Shown: one piece after another, positions 51,292-60,174 of the stretch | Position numbering within the stretch: the first letter of the stretch is position 1 | Layout: every line of letters starts with the position of its first letter | From: JAVVEG01 sp041751425 | GTDB lineage: Bacteria > Pseudomonadota > Gammaproteobacteria > Pseudomonadales > Pseudohongiellaceae | Assembly: GCA_041751425.1 (NCBI GenBank) | Contig: JBGSXL010000006.1 | Location: forward strand, 4,608 to 68,607 | DNA: 64,000 bases | Direction: 5' to 3' | Position numbers and translations under genes: made by a program | The notes under the pieces: generated by a model | Told to the model about the DNA's origin: nothing | Databases searched by the model: none | The model's input: the letters and a program-made list of their open reading frames with translations, nothing else

Positions 51292-52248
51292 ATGACCGTA
51301 AAAGTATCATTAAGTGCCGCCGTGCCCGAATCTCTGTCCGGTAGTCGGTTTGACCAGATCGCTGCCAGTCTGTTCCCCGATTATTCCAGGGCGCGACTGC
51401 AAGTCTGGATCAAGGAGGGCTGCCTGACTGTTAATGGCAAGCCACTTAAAGCTAAAGAAAAAGTTTATGAAGGCGATTCACTCGTGCTGGACGCGGTACT
51501 CGATATAGAGGATACAGGCTCAGCACAGGCGGAGCCGTTGGAATTGGATATCGTTTATGAAGATGATGATTTACTGGTGATTAACAAGCCGGTCAACACC
51601 GTTGTCCATCCTGCTGCTGGTAACAGAACCGGTACGCTGATGAATGGTTTGTTGCACTTTTGCCCGCAACTGCAGAATTTGCCGCGAGCGGGTATTGTTC
51701 ATCGACTGGATAAGGACACCACGGGATTGATGGTAGTAGCCAAGACTTTGCCCGCCCATCACAATCTGGTCAAACAGCTACAGCGCCGCGATGTAGAGCG
51801 TGAGTATGAGGCAGTAGTCAATGGCGTGATGACCGGCGGCGGCATGGTTGATCTGCCGATTGGACGCCATACAGTAAACCGTCAAAAGCGCGCTGTAAGG
51901 GAGGATGGTAAAGATTCCGTCACGCATTATCGCCTGATCAGCCGCTTTCGGGCGCACACCCACGTCAGGGTTAAGCTTGAAACTGGCCGTACACATCAAA
52001 TACGGGTTCATATGAGCCATATACGCTATCCACTGGTGGGTGACCCTCTTTACGGCGGAAGGCTGCAAATACCTAAAGCTTGCAGTGTAGAGTTGGCGGG
52101 TGAGTTGAAAAATTTCCGGCGCCAGGCCTTGCATGCACGTCGCCTGGGCTTCAAACACCCGCGCACAGGCGAAGACGTCAGTTGGGAAGCAGAACTGCCA
52201 GCAGATATGCAGCGTCTTCTAGAGGTGCTCAAGGAAGACATGTCATGA
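51292..52248 (+). CDS. rluD: 23S rRNA pseudouridine synthase RluD
   Basis: The 318-residue enzyme makes pseudouridines 1911/1915/1917 in 23S rRNA helix 69. It has an N-terminal S4 domain (SRFDQIAASLFPDYSRARLQVWIKEGCLTVNG) and the RluA catalytic motif GIVHRLDKDTTGLMVVAKT with the nucleophile Asp, plus KLETGRTHQIRVHMSHIRYPLVGDPLYGG. Its TGA overlaps the pgeF ATG. No Shine-Dalgarno is evident; a four-codon ATG-AGT-ATA-TGA mini-frame overlaps the start. Confidence 0.96.
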   Translation: MTVKVSLSAAVPESLSGSRFDQIAASLFPDYSRARLQVWIKEGCLTVNGKPLKAKEKVYEGDSLVLDAVLDIEDTGSAQAEPLELDIVYEDDDLLVINKPVNTVVHPAAGNRTGTLMNGLLHFCPQLQNLPRAGIVHRLDKDTTGLMVVAKTLPAHHNLVKQLQRRDVEREYEAVVNGVMTGGGMVDLPIGRHTVNRQKRAVREDGKDSVTHYRLISRFRAHTHVRVKLETGRTHQIRVHMSHIRYPLVGDPLYGGRLQIPKACSVELAGELKNFRRQALHARRLGFKHPRTGEDVSWEAELPADMQRLLEVLKEDMS

Positions 52249-53015
52249 ATAAACCCGCGCTCCTGGTGCCGACGTGGAGTGCCCCGGCTTCTGTGGTTGC
52301 GATGGTGACCTTGCGCACCGGTGGAGTCAGTCAGAAACCCTTTGAAAGCTTCAATCTGGCCTTTCATGTCGGAGACAAACCTTCTGCGGTTTCAGCAAAC
52401 AGGGAATCTTTGCAGCAGCTTTTACCAGCGTATATGCCCGTTCAATGGCTGCAGCAGGTTCATGGAACGAATGTGGTACGGCCGCCGCGAGCAAATTTGC
52501 TGGAGGAGCTGGAAGGAGACTCGATATATCTGAATCAACCGGGCATAGCAGGCGCCGTGATGACTGCGGATTGTTTGCCGGTATTCTTTGCGGATAAGCA
52601 GGGGAAAAGCGTTGCAGTTGCTCATGCCGGCTGGCGCGGATTGGTGGACGGGGTGCTTGAAAACACAATCGCATGCTTTGATGTTGCTGCGGAGCAGATT
52701 TGTGCCTGGATGGGGCCTGCAATAGGGCCTTGTCATTTTGAAGTGGGTAGCGAGGTACGGGAACAGTTTCTCGACAGTTGCGCAAACAAGCTACAGCGAG
52801 ACGCGGTGGCAGCGGCATTTTTACCAGGTTTGCAAGAATCAAAGTGGCTGGCAGATATTTATGCTTTAGCAACTATCCGTCTGAGCGCGGCCGGGATCAG
52901 TGACATTTCCGGAGGTGGTTCGTGCACGGTGTGCGACACACTTGATTACTTTTCTTACCGTCGCGATGGCAAGACTGGCCGGATGGCCAGTTTGATCTAT
53001 TTCAACTCTCCTTAA
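52245..53015 (+). CDS. pgeF: Purine nucleoside phosphorylase/laccase-domain protein (YfiH/PgeF)
   Basis: The 256-residue protein begins at the ATG that overlaps the rluD stop by 4 bases. It shows MTADCLPVFFADKQGKSVAVAHAGWRGLVDGVLENT, GPAIGPCHFEVG and SGGGSCTVCDTLDYFSYRRDGKTGRMA, which hold the Cys/His zinc site of the YfiH family. Members act as editing factors in peptidoglycan synthesis and show purine nucleoside phosphorylase activity. The rluD-pgeF-clpB order is conserved in gammaproteobacteria. Confidence 0.94.
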   Translation: MNKPALLVPTWSAPASVVAMVTLRTGGVSQKPFESFNLAFHVGDKPSAVSANRESLQQLLPAYMPVQWLQQVHGTNVVRPPRANLLEELEGDSIYLNQPGIAGAVMTADCLPVFFADKQGKSVAVAHAGWRGLVDGVLENTIACFDVAAEQICAWMGPAIGPCHFEVGSEVREQFLDSCANKLQRDAVAAAFLPGLQESKWLADIYALATIRLSAAGISDISGGGSCTVCDTLDYFSYRRDGKTGRMASLIYFNSP

Positions 53016-53042
53016 CTCTCTTTGAGTATTTTGCGAACCATG

Positions 53043-53071
53043 CTTGAAATGCATAGTTTGCGACCTCATCT
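53043..53071 (+). promoter_or_regulatory. Sigma-32 heat-shock promoter of clpB
   Basis: CTTGAAA (53043-53049), a 14-base spacer and CCTCATCT (53064-53071) match the RpoH consensus CTTGAAA-N14-CCCCATNT with one mismatch. It lies about 90 bases before the clpB start, so clpB is almost certainly heat-shock induced. Confidence 0.88.
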
Positions 53072-53162
53072 TTGCAATCATTGTTACAGAATTGCTTGCA
53101 GGTATTGGAATACGCAAGACAGTGCTGCTTATGATTGATTTTCTCCATTGCCGAGGTACTAA

Positions 53163-55763
53163 ATGCGAATCGACCAACTGACCAGTAAGTTACAGGCTGC
53201 GCTTGCCGACGCGCAGTCAATGGCACTGGGGAACGACAATAATTTCATCGAACCCGTGCACTTGATAGTGGCATTGCTAGAGCAAAAAGGTGGCTCAGTT
53301 CGCCCACTACTCTCGCAAACAGGTTTCAATATCACAGAGCTGCGTTCTAACTTGCAAGGCATTATTGACAAATTGCCGAAAGTGGAGGGCAATGGTGGCG
53401 ATGTCACCATGTCTAATGACACAGGCCGATTGCTCAACCAGGCTGATCGCCTGGCGCAGAAAAAAGGCGACAAGTTCATCTCCTCTGAAATAGTGATACT
53501 TGCTGCTATGTCTGACAAGGGTGAGGTTGGCAGAGTACTTAACGCGTCAGGAGTTTCCGAGAAAGCATTAGAGAACGCGATAGCAAACCTGCGCGGTGGT
53601 GATAAGGTCAGTGATGCTGGAGCTGAAGAATCCTGGCAGGCACTTTCGCGATTTTGCGTTGATCTGACTGAAAAAGCGGCTAATGGGGATCTTGATCCTG
53701 TGATCGGTCGCGATAGCGAAATTCGTCGTACGATTCAGGTTTTGCAAAGACGTACCAAAAATAATCCTGTTCTGATTGGTGAACCAGGCGTAGGTAAGAC
53801 AGCGATTCTTGAGGGTTTAGCACAGCGAATCGTCAATGGTGAAGTTCCAGAGGGATTGAAGGACAAGAAAATTCTTGCTCTGGATATGGGTTCGTTGATT
53901 GCCGGAGCCAAATATCGCGGAGAATTTGAGGAGCGCTTGAAAGGAGTTTTGAACGAGCTTTCCAAGCAGGAAGGTTCTGTCATTCTTTTCATAGATGAGC
54001 TACATACTATGGTCGGTGCCGGTAAGGCAGACGGTGCTATGGATGCGGGAAATATGCTCAAACCCGCATTAGCGCGCGGCGAATTGCATTGTGTTGGTGC
54101 TACAACGCTGGACGAGTATCGGAAATATATCGAGAAAGATGCTGCACTGGAGCGCCGCTTTCAGAAAGTGCTGGTCGATGAACCCAGTGAGGAAGATACC
54201 ATCGCAATTCTGCGCGGTCTCAAAGAGCGTTACGAAGTGCACCATGGTGTGCAGATTTCTGATGCAGCTATCATTGCAGCAGCACGTCTGTCGCAGCGCT
54301 ATATTCCAGACCGTCAACTGCCTGATAAAGCCATCGACCTAATCGATGAAGCGGCCAGTATGATTCGCATGGAAATCGATTCCAAACCGGAAGAGATGGA
54401 TAAGCTGGAGCGCAAACTTATTCAGTTAAAGATTGAACGCGAGGCGCTTAAGAAAGAAGAAGACGAGGGCTCCAGAAAGCGTAACGAAAAGCTGGCCGAG
54501 GATATCAGAAAGCTGGAACTCGAGTTTGCAGATCTGGAGGAAATCTGGAAAGCCGAAAAAGCATCTGTGCAAGGTACGCAATCCATAAAAAGCAATCTTG
54601 AGAAAGCCCGCGCTGATTTGGAGGTGGCGCGACGAGCGGGAGATCTGGCGCGTATGTCGGAGTTGCAATACGGTGTCATTCCCAACCTGGAGAAAACACT
54701 GGACATGTCTGCGCAGACGGACATGACGGAGATGCGATTGCTGCGCAGCCGTGTGACTGAGGAAGAAATTGCGGATGTTGTGTCGCGCTGGACGGGTATC
54801 CCCGTGTCGAAAATGTTGCAGGGTGACAAACAGAAATTGCTCACTATGGAAGAAGCGTTGCATAAGCGTGTGATTGGACAGCATGAAGCGATCGCGGCAG
54901 TGTCGAATGCGGTACGGCGCTCCAGATCCGGATTGTCTGACCCGAATCGACCGAACGGTTCCTTCCTGTTTCTTGGGCCAACCGGCGTTGGTAAAACTGA
55001 ACTGTGTAAAGCCTTGGCTGAATTTCTGTTTGATACTGAAGAGGCTATGGTGCGCATAGATATGTCTGAGTTTATGGAGCGCCATTCCGTAGCTCGACTA
55101 ATTGGTGCACCTCCTGGCTATGTTGGATATGACGAAGGCGGCTATCTGACAGAAGCTGTGCGTCGCAGACCTTACTCAGTACTGCTGCTTGATGAAGTTG
55201 AGAAAGCGCATCCTGATGTGTTCAATATTCTGCTGCAAGTGATGGACGATGGACGCCTGACTGACGGCCATGGCCGCACAGTGGATTTTCGCAATACCGT
55301 CATCGTCATGACGTCCAATCTAGGGTCCGACAGGATTCAGGAACTGATGCAGGCTGGGGTGCCTGATGAGACGACTTATGAGCAGGTGAAAGCAGATGTA
55401 CTCTCTGTGGTAACCAGACACTTCTCTCCGGAGTTCGTTAACCGTATAGATGAAACTGTGGTGTTCCACCCATTGGAGCAGAGTCAGATCCGGGGTATCG
55501 CGGATATCCAGATTGCGCTGCTCAACAAGCGTTTGCAGGACAACGACCTGCGAATTGAGGTGAGTGATGCGGTTTTGGAGAAATTGGCTAATCTGGGCTA
55601 CGACCCCGTGTACGGCGCAAGACCTCTGAAGCGAGCTATCCAGAACTGGATCGAAAACCCGCTGGCGCAGCGAGTTATTCAGGGCGAGTATGAACCGGGT
55701 GACTGCATCACAGTCGATGTCACGGACCAAACCTTCAGTTTTGGCAAGGCACGTTTGCATTAA
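53163..55763 (+). CDS. clpB: ATP-dependent disaggregase ClpB
   Basis: This 866-residue AAA+ chaperone dissolves protein aggregates with DnaK. Order: N-terminal Clp repeat domain (1-145), NBD1 with Walker A GEPGVGKTA and Walker B VILFIDELH, the long coiled-coil M-domain (about 410-525, rich in Glu/Lys heptads), NBD2 with Walker A GPTGVGKTE and Walker B LLLDEVEKAHPDV, and a C-terminal domain. The M-domain separates it from ClpA. GAGGT precedes the ATG, and a sigma-32 promoter is upstream. Confidence 0.98.
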   Translation: MRIDQLTSKLQAALADAQSMALGNDNNFIEPVHLIVALLEQKGGSVRPLLSQTGFNITELRSNLQGIIDKLPKVEGNGGDVTMSNDTGRLLNQADRLAQKKGDKFISSEIVILAAMSDKGEVGRVLNASGVSEKALENAIANLRGGDKVSDAGAEESWQALSRFCVDLTEKAANGDLDPVIGRDSEIRRTIQVLQRRTKNNPVLIGEPGVGKTAILEGLAQRIVNGEVPEGLKDKKILALDMGSLIAGAKYRGEFEERLKGVLNELSKQEGSVILFIDELHTMVGAGKADGAMDAGNMLKPALARGELHCVGATTLDEYRKYIEKDAALERRFQKVLVDEPSEEDTIAILRGLKERYEVHHGVQISDAAIIAAARLSQRYIPDRQLPDKAIDLIDEAASMIRMEIDSKPEEMDKLERKLIQLKIEREALKKEEDEGSRKRNEKLAEDIRKLELEFADLEEIWKAEKASVQGTQSIKSNLEKARADLEVARRAGDLARMSELQYGVIPNLEKTLDMSAQTDMTEMRLLRSRVTEEEIADVVSRWTGIPVSKMLQGDKQKLLTMEEALHKRVIGQHEAIAAVSNAVRRSRSGLSDPNRPNGSFLFLGPTGVGKTELCKALAEFLFDTEEAMVRIDMSEFMERHSVARLIGAPPGYVGYDEGGYLTEAVRRRPYSVLLLDEVEKAHPDVFNILLQVMDDGRLTDGHGRTVDFRNTVIVMTSNLGSDRIQELMQAGVPDETTYEQVKADVLSVVTRHFSPEFVNRIDETVVFHPLEQSQIRGIADIQIALLNKRLQDNDLRIEVSDAVLEKLANLGYDPVYGARPLKRAIQNWIENPLAQRVIQGEYEPGDCITVDVTDQTFSFGKARLH

Positions 55764-56261
55764 AAGAGCGATTTATAAGGCTTTCGCAGTCTGGCAGAGC
55801 AATTCTGCACTTGACAATGCAGCAAATGGTGGGAAAATTGTCCTCCATTTTGCTTTGCAGACTGAGAAGGTTATCCCCCTCATCCAATCTGCTTTAGTCG
55901 GTGAGCAGCAGAAAGTGCTGATCCCGGGACTATTGCTTAGGTGTCAGACCATCCACCTAAGGTTCCAGCACGTTACCGCGTCAGGAACCGGCATAAGTCA
56001 GGATTGCCATGCCTTTGCAGTTACTTTGGTAACTGCCCGGTTAAATAGCTGATCTGGCGTGGCGGTAAGTTCTGGTTTGTGTTGAGGAGTTGCAGGTGGA
56101 CTCCACATCCAATGTATAAATAAACGTATGGGTATTCTTTGTGAGTACTCTTTAGCTATTTGGCGCTATTGACGACCTGACGGTGTGCAGCTTATGCAGC
56201 GACAAAATTCTGTAGGCTGCAGGTATAGCTCCTTACGAAATATCGATGAATACAGAGGCGA
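55764..56261. other. 498-base hairpin-rich region between clpB and ilvI
   Basis: No protein gene of normal size. It holds three strong hairpins in a row: CTTAGGTG/CACCTAAG (55936-55961), GGTTCC/GGAACC (55961-55989) and GCAGTTAC-tttg-GTAACTGC (56017-56036). None is followed by a T-run. A seven-codon frame MPLQLLW (56009-56032) with AGGA upstream overlaps the third hairpin. Nearer ilvI, two TGCAGC copies (56186-56191, 56195-56200) can pair alternatively with GCTGCA (56216-56221). It may be an ilvI regulatory leader or an unannotated RNA. Confidence 0.55.
56169..56198 (+). promoter_or_regulatory. Candidate ilvIH promoter
   Basis: TTGACG (56169-56174) and TATGCA (56193-56198) are spaced by 18 bases, about 65 bases before the ilvI start, placing the start of transcription at about 56205 next to an inverted repeat. 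It is the best sigma-70-like match in the gap but is not unique. Confidence 0.4.
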
Positions 56262-57992
56262 ATGACAGTGGAATTACTTTCTGGCGGTGACATGCTGATC
56301 CGTGCTTTGCACGATGAGGGCGTTGAGATACTGTTCGGTTATCCGGGCGGTGCAGCGTTACATATTTACGACGCAATTTTCAATCAGAACAAAGTGGAAC
56401 ATATTCTGGTGCGACATGAACAGGCAGCAACGCATGCTGCTGATGGCTACGCGCGAGCGACTGGTCGGCCTGGAGTAGTTTTGGTGACATCCGGCCCGGG
56501 TGCTACCAATGCCATCACCGGCATTGCTACCGCTTTCATGGATTCGATTCCCATGATTGTGATTTCCGGTCAGGTCGACAGTTCACTGATAGGGTCAGAT
56601 GCATTTCAGGAAACCGATATGGTGGGTATTTCCCGTCCTATCGTGAAGCATAGTTTCATGGTGCAAAACGCCGAAGATATTCCCATGATTGTGAAAAAAG
56701 CTTTTCACATTGCCACTACCGGTCGACCAGGTCCGGTGGTTATCGATGTGCCAAAAGATGCCACTGATCCGACGCGCAAATTTCCGTATAGTTATCCAGA
56801 GTCCGTGAAAATGCGGTCATATTCTGTGCCGAGCAAAGGTCACGCCGGACAGATTAAAAAGGCTGTGGAAATCCTGTTGTCCGCGAAACGTCCCATCATT
56901 TACGCAGGTGGGGGTGTCGTGCAGGGGAACGGTGATGCGCTGTTGACGGAGTTGGCTCGTAAATTGGGATACCCGGTAACCAACACTTTGATGGGGCTGG
57001 GTGCTTATCCTGGAACAGACAAACAGTTTTTAGGCATGTTAGGCATGCACGGTACATACGAGGCGAATATGGCGATGCATTTCAGCGATGTCGTGCTGGG
57101 TATCGGTGTGCGTTTTGATGACCGGGTAACAAATGCTGTGTCCAAGTTTTGTCCAGGTGCAAAGATTCTGCATGTAGACATTGATCCGGCCTCTATTTCG
57201 AAAACGGTTGCTGCAGACGTACCTATTGTTGGGTCAGTAGTCTGTGTGCTTGAGGATATGCTTGATCTGATAAAGCAATCTGAAATCAAGATAGACAAAA
57301 AAGCCCTGGACCTGTGGTGGAAGCAAATAGAGGGTTGGCGTGAAAAAGACTGTCTGAAGGTAGTTCCCGCAGAGAATGACGTCATCAAGCCCCAACAGGC
57401 TATTGAAAGTTTGTACCGGGTTACGGGTGGTGATGCATACGTTTCCTCTGATGTCGGTCAGCATCAAATGTTTGCTGCGCTTTATTACAAGTATGACAAA
57501 TCACGCCGATGGATAAATTCTGGTGGTTTGGGAACTATGGGCTTTGGTTTTCCGGCGGCCATGGGAGTGCAATTTGCTTTCCGGGATGCCGTTTCTGTTT
57601 GTGTCACCGGCGAAGGCAGTTTTCAGATGAATCTGCAGGAGTTTGCCACCTGCATGCAGTACAACCTGCCAATCAAGATTGTTTGTTTGAATAATCAGGC
57701 GTTGGGCATGGTGAAGCAGTGGCAGGATATGCAGTATAGCAGTCGCTACTCGCACAGTACTTACGCCGAATCTTTACCAGATTTTGTAAAACTGGCAGAA
57801 GCATATGGTCACGTTGGAATTAGAATTGACAAACTTTCCGAGCTGGATGCCAGAATGAAGGAAGCGTTCGCACTTAAGGATCGTCTTGTATTCATTGATG
57901 TCAGGGTTGACCCGATGGAACACGTTTACCCGATGGCCATCAAGGGTGGTGCGATGAAAGATATGTACTTGAGCAAGACGGAGAGAACCTGA
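56262..57992 (+). CDS. ilvI: Acetolactate synthase large subunit
   Basis: This 576-residue ThDP enzyme condenses pyruvate units for valine, leucine and isoleucine synthesis. Motifs are the catalytic Glu in LVRHEQAATHAADGYARATG, the FAD-binding middle domain and the ThDP/Mg motif GEGSFQMNLQEFATCMQYNLPIKIVCLNNQ. Length and similarity to ilvI fit. GAGG lies 5 bases before the ATG. ilvH starts 1 base after the stop. Confidence 0.96.
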   Translation: MTVELLSGGDMLIRALHDEGVEILFGYPGGAALHIYDAIFNQNKVEHILVRHEQAATHAADGYARATGRPGVVLVTSGPGATNAITGIATAFMDSIPMIVISGQVDSSLIGSDAFQETDMVGISRPIVKHSFMVQNAEDIPMIVKKAFHIATTGRPGPVVIDVPKDATDPTRKFPYSYPESVKMRSYSVPSKGHAGQIKKAVEILLSAKRPIIYAGGGVVQGNGDALLTELARKLGYPVTNTLMGLGAYPGTDKQFLGMLGMHGTYEANMAMHFSDVVLGIGVRFDDRVTNAVSKFCPGAKILHVDIDPASISKTVAADVPIVGSVVCVLEDMLDLIKQSEIKIDKKALDLWWKQIEGWREKDCLKVVPAENDVIKPQQAIESLYRVTGGDAYVSSDVGQHQMFAALYYKYDKSRRWINSGGLGTMGFGFPAAMGVQFAFRDAVSVCVTGEGSFQMNLQEFATCMQYNLPIKIVCLNNQALGMVKQWQDMQYSSRYSHSTYAESLPDFVKLAEAYGHVGIRIDKLSELDARMKEAFALKDRLVFIDVRVDPMEHVYPMAIKGGAMKDMYLSKTERT

Positions 57993-57993
57993 G

Positions 57994-58485
57994 ATGAGGC
58001 ATATAATTTCCATATTACTGGAGAATGAACCTGGTGCTTTGTCTCGGGTTGTCGGTCTGTTTTCGCAACGCAACTACAATATCGAATCATTGACGGTTGC
58101 GCCGACAGAGGATCACTCTTTGTCGCGTTTGACCATTACGACTGTAGGCGATGATCGCAAGATTGAACAGATCACCAAACATCTCAACAAATTGATAGAT
58201 GTGGTGAAACTGGTTGATTTGACAGAGGGCGCTCATATCGAGCGTGAACTGATGCTGATCAAAGTAAAGGCAACTGGCGCCCAGCGCGCCGAGATCAAAC
58301 GTACAACGGACATATTTCGTGGTCAGATTGTTGATGTCACTAACACCGTTTACAGCATACAACTGGCTGGAACATCCGAGAAGCTGGACAGCTTTTTGTT
58401 GGCTATTGGCACAGCCGGTGTTTTGGAAGTTGCAAGAACCGGGGTCACCGGAATTTCTCGTGGGGAGAAGGTTCTTAGTCTTTAG
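57994..58485 (+). CDS. ilvH: Acetolactate synthase small regulatory subunit
   Basis: The 163-residue subunit has an N-terminal ACT domain (ISILLENEPGALSRVVGLFSQRNYNIESLTVA), which binds valine for feedback inhibition, and the conserved C-terminal domain (LMLIKVKATGAQRAEIKRTTDIFRGQIVDV). It partners IlvI. It is translationally coupled to ilvI and followed by an intrinsic terminator. Confidence 0.97.
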   Translation: MRHIISILLENEPGALSRVVGLFSQRNYNIESLTVAPTEDHSLSRLTITTVGDDRKIEQITKHLNKLIDVVKLVDLTEGAHIERELMLIKVKATGAQRAEIKRTTDIFRGQIVDVTNTVYSIQLAGTSEKLDSFLLAIGTAGVLEVARTGVTGISRGEKVLSL

Positions 58486-58501
58486 CTGTTGACTCGAAAG
58501 T

Positions 58502-58553
58502 CTGAGCCATCATCACTGCAGGTTCCTCTGTATGATAATGGCTCTGATTTTTT
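58502..58553 (+). terminator. Intrinsic terminator of ilvIH
   Basis: TGAGCCATCATCA (58502-58514) pairs with TGATAATGGCTC (58533-58544) with one internal mismatch, and six T follow (58548-58553). It is correctly placed just before the convergent ilvC stop. Confidence 0.8.
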
Positions 58554-58554
58554 C

Positions 58555-60024
58555 CTAAATCGCTTTCTTCATCGCGGTCATATACGAGCGCAGTTTGCGA
58601 CCCACCAATTCAATAGGGTGGTTGCGAATTCTCTGATTGACTGCAATCAGTTCCGCATTGTCGACGCCGCCATCTGCGAGTTGCAAACCTTTGCCTATCA
58701 CATCTGTATCAATCTTCTTCATAAAGTCTTCCAGGAGCGGTACGCACTCATGAGAGAACAGGTAACATCCATATTCTGCCGTATCAGATATTACTTTATT
58801 CATTTCATAAAGCTTTTTGCGCCCGATTAGATTAGCTATTAATGGTACTTCATGCAGTGATTCGTAGTAAGCGGATTCTTCAATAATGCCGCTGGCTGTC
58901 ATAGTTTCAAACGCCAGCTCAACACCGGCTTTCAACATAGCAGCCATCAGAATGCCATTGTCGTAATACTCCTGCTCGCTGATATTCATGCTGCCAGCTT
59001 TTGATTTTTCAAAAGTGGTTTCAGCGGTGGCTGCCCGCCACGTCAACAGTTTATTGTCATCGTTGGCCCAGTCTTCCATCATTCCGCTTGAGAATTCACC
59101 CGTGATGATATCGTCCATATGTTTTTGATATAGCGGAGCCATGATTTCTTTTAATTCTGCCGCTAGAGAATTAGCTACCAGTTTGGCCGGATTGGAGAGC
59201 CTGTCCATCATATTGGTAATACCACCATGTTTCAGGCCTTCGGAGATAACCTCCCAGCCGTGCTGCACGAGCTTGGATGCATATGCGGGGTCAATTCCTT
59301 TCTCAACCATCTTGTCGTAGCAAAGCACGGAACCCGTTTGCAGCATGCCACAAAGAATTGTCTGTTCTCCCATCAGGTCGGATTTCACTTCAGCAATGAA
59401 AGAGGATTCCAGAACGCCCGCACGATGTCCGCCCGTTCCAGCGGCGTAAGCTTTGGCTATTTCCAGCCCGTCGCCACGGGGATCGTTCTCGGCATGAACG
59501 GCAATCAATGTAGGAACGCCGAAGCCACGCTTATATTCTTCACGAACTTCCGTACCGGGACATTTTGGCGCGACCATCACTACGGTCAAGTCAGGACGAA
59601 TCTTCATGCCTTCTTCAACAATATTGAAACCATGTGAGTAAGCCAGACTTGAGTCTTTCTTCATCAAGGGCATTATCTGTTTAATTACAGCTGTATGCTG
59701 CTTGTCCGGAGTCAGGTTAAGAACCAAGTCAGCCTGCGGTATCAGTTCTTCGTAAGTGCCCACTTTAAAGCCGTTCTCTGTAGCATTCTTCCAGGACTGC
59801 CTTTTTTCCGCTATAGCCTCGGCGCGCAGTGTGTAGGAAATGTCCAGACCGCTATCCCGCATGTTCAGGCCCTGGTTCAAGCCTTGAGCACCACATCCGA
59901 CAATAACTATTTTCTTGCCGAGCAGGCGATTCACGCCATCAGCAAACTCGGATTTATCCATAAAACGACATTTGCCCAATTGCTTGAGCTGAAGTCTGAG
60001 GGGCAATGTGTTGAAGTAGTTCAT
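58555..60024 (-). CDS. ilvC: Ketol-acid reductoisomerase, class II
   Basis: The 489-residue enzyme isomerises and reduces acetolactate/acetohydroxybutyrate using NADPH. It begins MNYFNTLPLRLQLKQLGKCRFMDKSEFADG and shows the Rossmann motif VGCGAQGLNQGLNMRDSGLDISYTLR, as in E. coli IlvC. The duplicated C-terminal knotted domain makes it the long class II form; Pseudomonas has the short class I form (about 338 residues) at the same place. It converges on ilvH and diverges from ilvY. Confidence 0.97.
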   Translation of the reverse strand: MNYFNTLPLRLQLKQLGKCRFMDKSEFADGVNRLLGKKIVIVGCGAQGLNQGLNMRDSGLDISYTLRAEAIAEKRQSWKNATENGFKVGTYEELIPQADLVLNLTPDKQHTAVIKQIMPLMKKDSSLAYSHGFNIVEEGMKIRPDLTVVMVAPKCPGTEVREEYKRGFGVPTLIAVHAENDPRGDGLEIAKAYAAGTGGHRAGVLESSFIAEVKSDLMGEQTILCGMLQTGSVLCYDKMVEKGIDPAYASKLVQHGWEVISEGLKHGGITNMMDRLSNPAKLVANSLAAELKEIMAPLYQKHMDDIITGEFSSGMMEDWANDDNKLLTWRAATAETTFEKSKAGSMNISEQEYYDNGILMAAMLKAGVELAFETMTASGIIEESAYYESLHEVPLIANLIGRKKLYEMNKVISDTAEYGCYLFSHECVPLLEDFMKKIDTDVIGKGLQLADGGVDNAELIAVNQRIRNHPIELVGRKLRSYMTAMKKAI

Positions 60025-60078
60025 CGATGTTCTCCGGAGCAGATTATTTTCAGGTGGGCATAGTAAGGTTAATTATTG

Positions 60079-60125
60079 ATTGCGTAAAATGAATTATTCG
60101 CAATACTATATTTCATAAAATGAAA
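60079..60125. promoter_or_regulatory. ilvY-ilvC intergenic inverted repeats (candidate IlvY operators)
   Basis: ATTGCG (60079-60084) and CGCAAT (60099-60104) form an inverted repeat with a 14-base spacer, and TTTCAT-aaa-ATGAAA (60111-60125) is a perfect palindrome. TTGCGT (60080-60085) and TACTAT (60104-60109) could form the ilvY promoter, and TATAGT on the minus strand a weak-35 ilvC promoter, as expected for an activator-dependent gene. Confidence 0.5.
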
Positions 60126-60174
60126 TGCAAGTGTAGAAACCTTATGAACCAGAAGATATGTGGTTGAATTCACT

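Noticed and set aside
54426..55085. 219-codon open frame antisense to clpB
   Set aside because: It mirrors conserved clpB codons and is His/Arg-rich without any domain; long antisense frames are common opposite such genes.
56009..56036. Classic ilv attenuator with leader peptide
   Set aside because: The mini-frame and hairpin are real, but no U-rich terminator follows and the distance to ilvI is about 230 bases, so a standard attenuation mechanism is not supported; kept only as a structured-leader finding.
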